This document shows positions 48,913-57,512 of a DNA stretch of 64,000 nt, piece by piece. The notes under the pieces were generated by a model. The model had not been told where the DNA came from. It did not search any database and saw nothing but the letters and a program-made list of their open reading frames with translations. Within the stretch, counting starts at the first letter, position 1. Every line of letters begins with the position of its first letter. Made by a program: the position numbers and the translations under genes. Source of the DNA: Amycolatopsis sp. MtRt-6 (GTDB lineage Bacteria; Actinomycetota; Actinomycetes; Mycobacteriales; Pseudonocardiaceae); the NCBI RefSeq assembly GCF_017308975.1, contig NZ_JADWPD010000032.1, positions 82,559-146,558 of the forward strand. Direction: 5' to 3'.

Positions 48913-51491
48913 CAGAACACCCCTCCGTTGCCGAAGTAGTTGTGGGCTTCGCCCGACTCGCGGTCTTCGCAGTAGTAGCGGACGAACTCCGCGAACCGCT
49001 CGGCCGGCACCTCCGCCAGGCACGGCGGCAGCGGCGGCGGGTGGCCGATGTCTTCGCCGACGTGCCGGCGCAGGCACGCGAACAGCTCGTCGGCGAACTC
49101 GAAGTACAGCCGGTACGACGGCGTCTTGTAGGAGTGGATCGGCGTGAAGTCGACGACGCGCATCTCGTGCCGGATCTCGGCGATCCGCCGGGCCAGCCGC
49201 GCGGCGAGGTCCGGCCCGAAGAAGGCGATGACGGCGTCGTCTTCCAGCAGCGCGGGGGTCAGCAGCACCGGCAGGATGGTGTTCTTCGGGGTGAAGTCCT
49301 TGATCGAGAACTCCCACGCCTGCCTCGCTTCGGCTTCGGTGAGATCGGCGGGAGCCGAAGGCGCCGACGGCCGGATGTCCCGCATGACGATGATGCCGTC
49401 GGAGCCGTAGGCCCGGCCGGCGATGACCTCGTCGATGGCGTGGTCGACGCGCCGCGGGTTGATCTCGACGCGCGAGCGCGGCGCGTAGGTGATCGGGTCG
49501 CCGCCGTTGGCGACCTTGATCCCGAAGTCCCAGTCGTCGGAGAGGTGGTTGACGAACTTGCCGTCCTGCAGCTGGTAGAAGATCTCGATGCCGCCGGCGC
49601 GCTCGTAGGCGTCGCGCTCGACGGCGAAGCCCTTGCCGTCGGGGAAGCCGCCGAAGAGCGCGAAGGTGACCGCGCGGCATCGCAGCGTCTTCTGGATCGC
49701 GTCCCACAGCCGCGGCCGGCCGGTGAAGTGCTCGGCGTTGTAGTAGTAGTCGCAGACGCCGATGGCGGCCTTGGACGTCTCCATCGCGTCCAGGAGCTCG
49801 CTCAGCCAGTGCGGGTCGACCCGGCAGTCCGCGTCGGCGGAGACGAGGTAGAACCGCTCCCCCGGGTCGCTGTCGGGCCGGTTGCGGCTGCGGGCCGCGG
49901 CGAAGTCCATCCCGGCCCGCCGCGCGCACGAGACGCCCTGCTCGGGTTCGTGGATGACGTGCAGGGCCAGGTCCGGGTGCGCGGCCGCGAAGGCGTGGGC
50001 GATGGCCACGGTGTCGTCGGTGGAGTTGTTGTCGACGAGCACGACCTCGTACCGGCTCCTGTCCAGGGGCGCGTCGCCGTCACGCTGGTCGTGCAGCGTC
50101 CGCAGCACCGCCGGCAGGTTCGCGGCTTCGTTGTAGACCGGCAGCACGACGCTCAGCCGCGTCGCCGCGCCCATCGGCGGCGGGTACAGCCGGTCGACCA
50201 GGTCGTCGACCACCCGCGCGCCGAACCGCGCCTGCCCGAGTTCCGAGTTCACCCGCACCACTTCCGCCCGTTTCCCTTCGTCGGTGATCAGCTCGGCGAC
50301 TTCGCGCGCGAAGGCCGCGTCCGGCAGGTCGCGGGACCGGATGTCCAGCACCGGGGCCCGGAAGCGGCCGTAGACGACGTCGTAGAGCTCGTATCCGCTG
50401 GTGATGTACGGCGTCCCGGACGCGATCGCCTCGCTGACCGGGTTGCCGTAGCTCTCGTAGTCGTACGAGGTCAGGAACGACACGACCGTCGCGTGCGCGA
50501 GGAGGTCGCGCACCGAGTACCGCCCGGGGACGGCCGTGTCGTACGGGGTCAGCCAGCCGCCGAACACGACGCGGTCGCGCACGCCGAGGTCTTCGGCCAG
50601 CTCGACGAGCCGCGCGTGCTCGGTGGGCGTCTCGTCGACGTCGCCGGCGACGAACAGCCACGCGTCCGGCAGCAGCGCGAGCAGGTGGAGGTCCCGGTCG
50701 ATGCGCTTCTGCGGGATGATCCGGGTGATCCGGGCGAGCAGCGGGACGCCGTCCGGAATGCCGTGGTCGCGCCGGAAGGCCGCGTTGCGCTCGTCGATCC
50801 GGGCGGGTGCGAAGGCGAAGGAGTTGGGCAGGACGTCGATGTTGGCCAGCCCCGGCACCCACTCCAGGGTCCGCGCCTTCGCCTGTTCGTGCAGGGCGAA
50901 GTAGTGGATGTGCGGGGAGTTCCGCGGCGCGGGGACGCCGGGGTACGGGAAGGTGCCGTACTTGGCGATGCCGGGTTCGCTCTGCCACATCAGGTCGTGG
51001 TCGCGCCAGAACACGAACCGGCCGAGCCGGTGGCGGGCGCCGTAGCGGTCGATCGCGGCGTACAGCGCCTCGGTGTAGGCGAGGTTTTCCGGCAGGGTCC
51101 CGTTTTCCACCATCACCACGGTGACGCCGAGGCGTTCCCAGGTGGCCACGATCCGGTCCGCCAGCTCGCCGGCGATCCGGTCGATCTCGGGCCGCAGCGT
51201 CTCGTCGCGCGCTTGGACGACGTCACCGAGGACCCGCTCGACGAACGCGCGGTCGTAGCCGTGGATCCGCTCGACGCCGTCGACGCGGTCGAGCGTGACC
51301 CACTCCGGGAACAGCTCGGCCTCGTCGCGGTAAGGGCGGAAGAAGGCGCCCTTGTCGGCCTTGATGTCGTAGCCGAGGTCCAGGTGGACGCGGTGCCCGC
51401 GAGCCGCGAAGCGGTGCGCCGTCTTGAGGAACTCGACCACGACCCCGGACAGCGGAGTGGCGTCGAAGGACACGCCCCAGAGCACTGACAT
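48912..51491 (-). CDS. Double-headed glycosyltransferase (GT4-like plus GT2-like)
   Basis: 859 residues. Residues about 1-440 form a GT-B, GT4-like enzyme (ARITRIIPQKRIDRDLHLLA, WLFVAGDVDE) with donor-site EX7E at Glu346 and Glu354 in YESYGNPVSEA. Residues about 446-690 form a GT-A, GT2-like enzyme (LSVVLPVYNEAANLPAVLRT, VVLVDNNSTDDT) with metal-binding Asp-Ala-Asp at 553-555 in SADADCRVD. A C-terminal extension of about 170 residues (YCEDRESGEAHNYFGNGGVF) has no recognised family. It should add two sugars to one acceptor. An in-frame TTG three codons upstream is an alternative start. Confidence 0.87.
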   Translation of the reverse strand: MSVLWGVSFDATPLSGVVVEFLKTAHRFAARGHRVHLDLGYDIKADKGAFFRPYRDEAELFPEWVTLDRVDGVERIHGYDRAFVERVLGDVVQARDETLRPEIDRIAGELADRIVATWERLGVTVVMVENGTLPENLAYTEALYAAIDRYGARHRLGRFVFWRDHDLMWQSEPGIAKYGTFPYPGVPAPRNSPHIHYFALHEQAKARTLEWVPGLANIDVLPNSFAFAPARIDERNAAFRRDHGIPDGVPLLARITRIIPQKRIDRDLHLLALLPDAWLFVAGDVDETPTEHARLVELAEDLGVRDRVVFGGWLTPYDTAVPGRYSVRDLLAHATVVSFLTSYDYESYGNPVSEAIASGTPYITSGYELYDVVYGRFRAPVLDIRSRDLPDAAFAREVAELITDEGKRAEVVRVNSELGQARFGARVVDDLVDRLYPPPMGAATRLSVVLPVYNEAANLPAVLRTLHDQRDGDAPLDRSRYEVVLVDNNSTDDTVAIAHAFAAAHPDLALHVIHEPEQGVSCARRAGMDFAAARSRNRPDSDPGERFYLVSADADCRVDPHWLSELLDAMETSKAAIGVCDYYYNAEHFTGRPRLWDAIQKTLRCRAVTFALFGGFPDGKGFAVERDAYERAGGIEIFYQLQDGKFVNHLSDDWDFGIKVANGGDPITYAPRSRVEINPRRVDHAIDEVIAGRAYGSDGIIVMRDIRPSAPSAPADLTEAEARQAWEFSIKDFTPKNTILPVLLTPALLEDDAVIAFFGPDLAARLARRIAEIRHEMRVVDFTPIHSYKTPSYRLYFEFADELFACLRRHVGEDIGHPPPLPPCLAEVPAERFAEFVRYYCEDRESGEAHNYFGNGGVF

Positions 51492-51499
51492 CGATGTCA
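51486..51499. promoter_or_regulatory. 14-bp perfect palindrome over the glycosyltransferase start codon
   Basis: TGACATCGATGTCA is a perfect dyad whose right half lies upstream of, and whose left half includes, the ATG of the glycosyltransferase gene. This is the form of a GntR/Lrp-type operator. No regulator of those families is adjacent. Confidence 0.45.
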
Positions 51500-51611
51500 A
51501 ACCCCCGAATCGGCTTGGCCGTCGATCTCAGCGTAAGCGCCGGGGTGTCGAACGGCCGTGTGAACGCTTTCGTGGTTGACCGCGGGCGCCCGCAGCCTCC
51601 AGAGTGACCGC

Positions 51612-52706
51612 ATGAACCGGGCCCTCGGGGTGCTGACCTGCGGCGCCCTCCTCTCGATCGGGCTCGGGGTCCTCGGCTCCGGGGAACCCCGGCTCGCGCT
51701 GGTGCTCGGCGCGGTCTTCGCCGCGCTCGCCACGGCGGGTTTCGGCTGGGTGCGGGCCCGCGAACACCTGGCGTGGAGCGCGGCCTACGTCGCCGTCCAG
51801 CTGCCGCTGGCCTTCGTGCTGTTCACCATCGACGCCGGGGTCGGGACGACGTTGTTCCTCGTCGTGCTGGTCAGCCAGTGCGTGCTGCTGCGCCTGCCGC
51901 GGCCGGCGATCGCGCTCGTCATCGCCGTGGTCCCGCTCGTGCACCTCGGGATGTCGCTGGGCGAAGGCCTGCGGGAAGGCATCGGCACGCTCATCTCGGT
52001 GCTGTTCGCCGCGATCATCACCGAACTGCTGCTGCGGGAACAGCGTTCGCGCCGCGAACTCGCCGAAGCGCACGCGAAACTCCGCGACTACGCCGCCCAG
52101 GCCGAGCGGCTCGCGACCGCGCAGGAGCGCAACCGGGTCGCACGTGACATCCACGACGGGCTCGGGCATTCGCTGACCGTCGTCCAGATGCAGGTGAAGG
52201 CGGCGCGGGCGGTGCTGCCGACCGATCCCGGCAAGGCCGACGAGGTCCTGGCGAAAGCCCAGGAGCAGGCCGAAGCCGCACTGGCCGAGGTGCGCCGCTC
52301 GGTGCGGACGCTGCGCGAACCGCGGCCGGTCCTGCCGCTGCCCGAGGCGCTGAAGGCGCTCGCCGAAGAGACGTCCGCGACCGGCGTCACGGCCCGGCTC
52401 ACGGTGACCGGCACCGAACGCCCGCTCCCGGACGAGCAGCGCGAAGCGCTCTACCGGGCCGCCCAGGAGGGCCTGACGAACGTCCGCAAGCACGCCGGCG
52501 CCGCCACCGCGGACGTCCTGCTCGGCTACGCCGCCACGGCGGTCCGGGTCGAGGTCCGCGACGACGGCCGCGGCAGCGACGGCGGCGCGACGGCCGGCTT
52601 CGGCCTGGTCGGGCTCCGCGAACGGGCCGCCCACCTCGGCGGCGCGCTCGTCTTCACCTCGACCCCCGGCGGCGGCAGCGCCCTGACCATGGAGATCCCC
52701 GGATGA
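51612..52706 (+). CDS. Two-component sensor histidine kinase (HisKA_3)
   Basis: 364 residues. About four membrane segments occupy residues 5-140, followed by a linker helix. Phosphoacceptor His181 is in ARDIHDGLGHSLTVVQMQVK, the N-box in EGLTNVRKHAGA and the G-box in AGFGLVGLRERA. The ATG is preceded at six bases by CAGAGT, a possible leaderless -10. The response regulator overlaps by four bases. The locus diverges from the radical SAM/glycosyltransferase operon and may regulate it, which is only positional inference. Confidence 0.92.
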   Translation: MNRALGVLTCGALLSIGLGVLGSGEPRLALVLGAVFAALATAGFGWVRAREHLAWSAAYVAVQLPLAFVLFTIDAGVGTTLFLVVLVSQCVLLRLPRPAIALVIAVVPLVHLGMSLGEGLREGIGTLISVLFAAIITELLLREQRSRRELAEAHAKLRDYAAQAERLATAQERNRVARDIHDGLGHSLTVVQMQVKAARAVLPTDPGKADEVLAKAQEQAEAALAEVRRSVRTLREPRPVLPLPEALKALAEETSATGVTARLTVTGTERPLPDEQREALYRAAQEGLTNVRKHAGAATADVLLGYAATAVRVEVRDDGRGSDGGATAGFGLVGLRERAAHLGGALVFTSTPGGGSALTMEIPG

Positions 52707-53356
52707 CGCCGGTCCGCGTCCTGCTCGTCGACGACCAGGCCCTGTTCCGCGAAGCCCTCGCCACCCTGCTCGCCACGCACGACGGCATCGACGTCGTCGG
52801 CGAGGCCGGCAACGGCGACGAGGCCCTGCGCGAAGCCGCCGAGCTGGCCCCGGACGTCGTCCTGATGGACCTGCGCATGCCGGTCCTCGACGGCGTGGCC
52901 GCGATCCGGCGGCTGCGGGTGGAACACCCCGGCACCCGGGTCATCGCGCTGACCACCTTCGACGACGACGAAGACGTCTTCGCCGCCCTGCGCGCGGGCG
53001 CCGTCGGCTACCTGCTGAAGGACGTCTCGTCGGCACGGCTGGTGGAGGCGGTGCTGGCCGCGGCGCGCGGGGAGTCCGTGCTGCAGCCGTCGGTGGCGGC
53101 GAAAGTCCTCGCGCGGTTCGCGCAGCTGCCGGACGTGCCCCAGGCACGGCCCCAGCCGCTGGTGGTACCGCTGTCGGAGCGTGAACTCGACGTGCTGCGG
53201 CAGCTCGCCGACGGGCGCAGCAACCGGGAGATCGCCGCGGCGCTGTTCCTCGCCGAGGGCACGGTCAAGAACCACGTCACGAACGTCCTGGGCAAGCTCG
53301 GGGCACGTGACCGCACCCAGGCGGCGCTGCGGGCGAGGGACCTGGGCCTGCTGTAG
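52703..53356 (+). CDS. LuxR/NarL-family response regulator
   Basis: 217 residues. The receiver has Asp10/Asp11 and phosphoacceptor Asp56 in VVLMDLRMP, with ALTTF and YLLKDVS as the switch region. The C-terminal LuxR helix-turn-helix reads LSERELDVLRQLADGRSNRE, then AEGTVKNHVTNVLGKL. The ATGA overlap with the kinase indicates coupled translation. It ends 37 bases before the convergent OTU-domain gene stop. Confidence 0.93.
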   Translation: MTPVRVLLVDDQALFREALATLLATHDGIDVVGEAGNGDEALREAAELAPDVVLMDLRMPVLDGVAAIRRLRVEHPGTRVIALTTFDDDEDVFAALRAGAVGYLLKDVSSARLVEAVLAAARGESVLQPSVAAKVLARFAQLPDVPQARPQPLVVPLSERELDVLRQLADGRSNREIAAALFLAEGTVKNHVTNVLGKLGARDRTQAALRARDLGLL

Positions 53357-53392
53357 TGGCCGAGGCGCCCGCCACCACCGCCCGGTGGCAGG

Positions 53393-55618
53393 TCACGGCC
53401 CCGGCCGGACGCTGTAGTGGTGGCCGGCGAGGTCGAGGTGGACCTCGGGGCCGGCACCCACCCGGTGTGCCGAGCCGTCAGCGAGGTGGATCACCACCGT
53501 GATCCCCAACGCGCCGGCCACGACGGTGGGGGCCAGGTCTCCGGCAGCCCCTGCCCAGCTGCCGTTGGTGGCCACGGTGTTGATCAGCCGCGGCAGGTCG
53601 ACGCCGTTGTCGTGCGCGAGCGTCGCCACGTTCTCCAGGTTGGTGTCGGCGAGCATCCAGTCGACCACCCGCTGCCGGAGGGCCATGGCCGCCCCCAGGT
53701 CCGTGGCACCGCTTCGGGCCTGGTTGACCGCGTGGTAGAGGCAGTTGCCGTCCATCGGCGTGCCGCGCATGGGGGCCAGCAAGGCCCGTACGGTCGCCAG
53801 GAACCTCGTGCGGTGGACCGTCGCGAGGGCCAGCTCCCGGCTCGCCGCGAGCTGGTGGTCGGGAGAGATGCCGGCGCGGACCCCGGAGAAGACCCCGGCC
53901 AGGGGAGCCGACACGTTGGAGCCCATGAGGTTGTGCTCCCTGTCGCCCAGCAGGCCGGCCGCCTCCGCGGGCAGCGCGCGGGGACCGTCCGGCGCCAGGA
54001 GCTCCTCCGTCGCATAGCCGGCGGTGGCGTCGTAGCCTTTGCGGTAGCGGGCGAGGCTCGTGTCCTTTTTCGCACCGCGGCTGGCGTAGAAGCTGTTCAG
54101 CACGCCGGTCAGCTCGACGTGGTTCTGCGGAAGCTTCCCGTCCTTCAGGAATCCGGTGGCGAGGCGGGCCAGATCCGTGCCGATGGCACCGGCCACGAAG
54201 TCGGTGTACACCGCCAAGCCGCGTTCGGGCAGCCGGTTGTTCTCGGCGTCCGCCCGCACCCGCGCCTGGATGTCCTCGCGGTCCTCCTCGAGGGTGGGGT
54301 GGTCCGCGGGGGCGAACTCCTCGCTCGGGCCGTCGCCGGCCGAGAGGGATTCGGAAATGTCGTAGACCCGGCGATCGGACGGCGTCGTGGCGGCGACCGC
54401 CGACGCTTGCGGAGCGCTCTCGTGCGGCCCGGAATAGCGCTTGCTCAGCTCCCAGGCGTTGAACTGGTTGACCGCTTGGCCCAGCGCGCTGAATTCGGAT
54501 TTCTTCGGCCCGAAAGCGAACGGGTACGCGCCTGCCTTCGCCGACGCCGCCCCCGGGCCGAGCAGGTTCGGCAGCGCGTCGAGCAGCAGGTTCGGCTCCG
54601 GGGCGTAGGGAAGCAGGGGGTGGATCTTCGCGAGGGCGTCGCGCTGCCGCATGTCCTCGGCCAGCGCCGCCTTGAACCGGTCCAGGAAAGCCCGCCGCTT
54701 GGCCAGCTGCGCCGCACTGGGCTGTTCGGCCAGCTCGTCGGGCAACCGGGGACCGTCCTTGCCGTACTGCGCGCGAACGGCGCCGATCAAGGCGTCGTCC
54801 GGGGAATCGAGGCGATAGCCGCCCGCCGCCAGGAGAGGTCGTACCGGCCGCGGGCGCTCGGTCGCCATGTCGTCCGGACTGCCGGCGTCGCCGGAGGAGG
54901 TGGACTCCTCCCGGTCCCCGAGGCGGCGCTCGAAGTGGTCGAACACGTGCCGGCCGCCCGGCACCTGCCGGGAGCCGGTGTCGAAGTCCTGCACGGAGAT
55001 GTAGGGATGCCGGCCCGTCGCGGCGAACGCCTCGGTCATGCGCCGGCACTCGTCGCTGTGCAGCACCGCGTTGCGCATGGTCCCGTAGGGGAACTTGCCG
55101 GAGAACACCGACCGCACCAGCGCGACGGGGAGGGGCAGCTGTTCGATGATCGCCCTGGCCTCGGCCAGTTTCGCGTCCAGTTGCGCCGCCTTGCCGGCCG
55201 GCGCGTTGACGCCGAGGACCACCGCGATCCGGCTGCCGTCGGAGAACCCGCGCACGATGGCGGCGACCACGGCCGGGATCCGGTCGACGGCATCGTAGGG
55301 GAGAATCGCGTTGACGATGAAGGCCATCGGACGGCTCTCGTCGATGCTGTTCTTCACGTGCGCCAGGTAGGCGTCTTCGGTCAACCGCGCGCCTCGGGCG
55401 CCCTTGGTCGCTTCGGTGAACAGGGTGTTCTCCGGCTGACGCTGGACCGGGACGGCAGCGGACACGAGCCGGGTCACCGCGACGTTTCCGGCACTGCGCT
55501 GCATGGCCAGGATCGCGGCGGGGACCGGCTGCCTCGGCGGACCGGCTTGGGCTCTCGGCCGCGCGTCCGGGCGAGCCGCCTCGGCGTTCGGCGGCCGATC
55601 CGCTCCGTGGACGAACAT
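53393..55618 (-). CDS. Large protein with N-terminal QRSAGN motif and C-terminal OTU-like cysteine protease domain
   Basis: 741 residues. Residues 35-52 read AILAMQRSAGNVAVTRLV, the short motif found at the N-terminus of many proteins linked to extracellular contractile injection systems, in a Pro/Arg-rich disordered region. The C-terminus is an OTU-type domain with Asp623 and Cys626 in PMDGNCLYHAV and His734 in GHHYSVRPGP, the Cys/His pair of OTU deubiquitinases. The middle (IVNAILPYDAVDRIPAVVAA, then SRIAVVLGVNAPAG) looks like an alpha/beta domain I cannot name. There is no signal peptide. I infer an effector or toxin acting on ubiquitin-like or other amide bonds. No injection-system genes are in the window. 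Confidence 0.75.
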   Translation of the reverse strand: MFVHGADRPPNAEAARPDARPRAQAGPPRQPVPAAILAMQRSAGNVAVTRLVSAAVPVQRQPENTLFTEATKGARGARLTEDAYLAHVKNSIDESRPMAFIVNAILPYDAVDRIPAVVAAIVRGFSDGSRIAVVLGVNAPAGKAAQLDAKLAEARAIIEQLPLPVALVRSVFSGKFPYGTMRNAVLHSDECRRMTEAFAATGRHPYISVQDFDTGSRQVPGGRHVFDHFERRLGDREESTSSGDAGSPDDMATERPRPVRPLLAAGGYRLDSPDDALIGAVRAQYGKDGPRLPDELAEQPSAAQLAKRRAFLDRFKAALAEDMRQRDALAKIHPLLPYAPEPNLLLDALPNLLGPGAASAKAGAYPFAFGPKKSEFSALGQAVNQFNAWELSKRYSGPHESAPQASAVAATTPSDRRVYDISESLSAGDGPSEEFAPADHPTLEEDREDIQARVRADAENNRLPERGLAVYTDFVAGAIGTDLARLATGFLKDGKLPQNHVELTGVLNSFYASRGAKKDTSLARYRKGYDATAGYATEELLAPDGPRALPAEAAGLLGDREHNLMGSNVSAPLAGVFSGVRAGISPDHQLAASRELALATVHRTRFLATVRALLAPMRGTPMDGNCLYHAVNQARSGATDLGAAMALRQRVVDWMLADTNLENVATLAHDNGVDLPRLINTVATNGSWAGAAGDLAPTVVAGALGITVVIHLADGSAHRVGAGPEVHLDLAGHHYSVRPGP

Positions 55619-55806
55619 GTGGCGGGGTCTCCCCAAGCTCCGGGAACGGGACGGGCCGGCCGAACTCACCGTGATCGTTTCGCTGACGGCAAAGTACCGG
55701 ACCGGCAGGCGCCTCCTCAACCATGACCTCCGGTCATGACTTCCGGCACCTGGCAGCACGGCCGCCGGGCGCGATCCTCGTTCCAGGCACGAACCTGGAG
55801 GGAACC

Positions 55807-56196
55807 ATGACCACCACCGAAGCCACCCGGACCACCGCCCGCAAGCTCGCCCGGTTCACCGGCCACTACGTCGAAATGGTCGTCGCCATGCTCATCGGCA
55901 TGGTGGCGCTGGCCCCGCTGTGGCCGTCCGCCTGGCTCGCACGCCCCGACGTCGAGGCGCTGGTGATGGCGACGAACATGACCATCGCGATGGTGCTCGC
56001 GATGGCCCTGCGCCGGCACTCGTGGCCGCGGATCGCCGAGATGGCCGCGGTGATGTACCTGCCGTTCGTGGCGCTGCTCGTGCCGTACTGGCTGGGCGCG
56101 ATCTCCGGCGGCGCGCTGATGACCGCCGGGCACGTGGTCATGTTCCCGCTGATGCTCGCCGCCATGGTGTGGCGCCGCGCCGAGTACTGGCACTGA
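55807..56196 (+). CDS. Small membrane protein of unknown function
   Basis: 129 residues with four helices (HYVEMVVAMLIGMVALAPLW, LVMATNMTIAMVLAMALRRH, MYLPFVALLVPYWLGAISGG, LMTAGHVVMFPLMLAAMVW). Met and His residues cluster at helix ends. The ATG has GGAGGGAAC upstream. The next gene, a membrane-anchored DJ-1/PfpI protein, starts two bases after its stop, so the pair is co-translated. I recognise no named family; a copper- or redox-related membrane role is only a guess. Confidence 0.72.
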   Translation: MTTTEATRTTARKLARFTGHYVEMVVAMLIGMVALAPLWPSAWLARPDVEALVMATNMTIAMVLAMALRRHSWPRIAEMAAVMYLPFVALLVPYWLGAISGGALMTAGHVVMFPLMLAAMVWRRAEYWH

Positions 56197-56198
56197 TC

Positions 56199-57512
56199 AT
56201 GCTCAAGCGCCTCGCCTTCGTCCTCGCCGCGATGGCCGCCGTGCTGGTGGTCCCCGCCGTGGGCGCGACCGTCTCCGCGCTCGGAGCGTTCGACGCCCGC
56301 TACGCCGCCGGCCCGCCGCGGCCCGTCCCCGCCGCGGCGCCGGTCCCCCACGACCCGGCCAAGCCGACCGCGGTGGTCGTGATCGGTGACCGCGGTGCCG
56401 TCGTCTCCGACGCGCTCGCCCCCTACGAGATCCTGGCCGCGACCGGCCGGTTCAACGTCTACACGGTCGCGCCGCACCGCGCGCCGAAGCCGCTGACCGG
56501 CGGCCTCGACCTGGTGCCGGACCTCGACTTCGCCGGCCTCGCCGCCCGGCTCGGCGGCTCGGCACCGGACCTCGTCGTCGTGCCCGCGTTCCCGGACGTC
56601 GGCGAGCCGGGCACCGAACCGGTCCTCGCCTGGCTGCGGGACCAGGCCGGCCACGGCTCGAAGCTGCTGAGCGTCTGCAACGGCGGCGCGGTGCTCGCCT
56701 CCGCGGGCCTGCTCGACGGGCGGCCGGCCACGGCGCACTGGCTGAAGGTGGACGACTGGGCCGCGGAGTACCCGGCGGTGCGGTGGGTGCGCGGGGAGCG
56801 GTTCGTCGACGACGGGACCGTCGTCACCACGGCCGGGATCCTCTCCGGCGTCGACGGCACGCTGCACTGGGTCGAGCGGCTGGCCGGGCCGCCGGTCGCG
56901 GCCGAAGCGGCACTGGCCATCGGCTGGGGCCGGTACGGCACCGCGGTGCCGGTGACCCCGCCGGCCGGGATGCCGGACGCGGCCGCGATCGTCAACGCCG
57001 GGTTCCGCTGGACCCCCGACACCATCGGCGTGCTGCTCGCGAACGGCGTCGGCGAGGTCGAACTGGCGTCGGTGTTCGACACCGAGGGACAGTCGTTGTC
57101 CTCGCGCACCCTGGCCGTGAGCTCCGACGGCGGCCCGGTCCGGTCGCGGCACGGGCTGACGTTCCTGCCCCGGGCGGCCCTCACCGACGCGCCGGACCTC
57201 GACCGGCTGCTCGTACCCGGTGCGACGCGCGGGGTCACGCCGCCACCCGGCGCACCGGCACCCGAGTACGTCCACGACCGGCCCGGGTTTCCCTACGACA
57301 CCGCGGTGAGCGCGCTGTCCCGCCGCACCGACGTCGCGACCGCCCGCTGGACGGCGAAGGTCCTCGAACTGCCCACCGACGGCGTGGTGTTCGAAGGCCG
57401 GGCTTGGCCGTGGCTGCCGACGGCGGTGCCGATCGCCTTGGTCCTGGCGGGGACGGCGGCGGTGGTCGTGGTCTTCCGGCTGCGGCGGAAACGGCTCAGC
57501 CGACCGGCTTGA
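56199..57512 (+). CDS. Membrane-anchored DJ-1/PfpI-family protein
   Basis: 437 residues with an N-terminal helix (RLAFVLAAMAAVLVVPAVGA) and a C-terminal helix (AVPIALVLAGTAAVVVVFRL), so the domain is outside the membrane. The DJ-1/PfpI fold shows AVVVIGDRGAVVSDALAPYE and nucleophile-elbow Cys160 in LLSVCNGGAVLASAGLL, then TTAGILSGVDGTLHWVERLA, as in AraC-associated GATase1-like domains. Most family members are cytoplasmic, so the two anchors are unusual. It overlaps the convergent P450 gene by 17 bases. Confidence 0.82.
   Translation: MLKRLAFVLAAMAAVLVVPAVGATVSALGAFDARYAAGPPRPVPAAAPVPHDPAKPTAVVVIGDRGAVVSDALAPYEILAATGRFNVYTVAPHRAPKPLTGGLDLVPDLDFAGLAARLGGSAPDLVVVPAFPDVGEPGTEPVLAWLRDQAGHGSKLLSVCNGGAVLASAGLLDGRPATAHWLKVDDWAAEYPAVRWVRGERFVDDGTVVTTAGILSGVDGTLHWVERLAGPPVAAEAALAIGWGRYGTAVPVTPPAGMPDAAAIVNAGFRWTPDTIGVLLANGVGEVELASVFDTEGQSLSSRTLAVSSDGGPVRSRHGLTFLPRAALTDAPDLDRLLVPGATRGVTPPPGAPAPEYVHDRPGFPYDTAVSALSRRTDVATARWTAKVLELPTDGVVFEGRAWPWLPTAVPIALVLAGTAAVVVVFRLRRKRLSRPA

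Noticed and set aside
48822..51488. An 888-codon plus-strand frame
   Set aside because: Antisense shadow of the double-headed glycosyltransferase; no start signal and Arg/Val/Asp-rich low-complexity composition.
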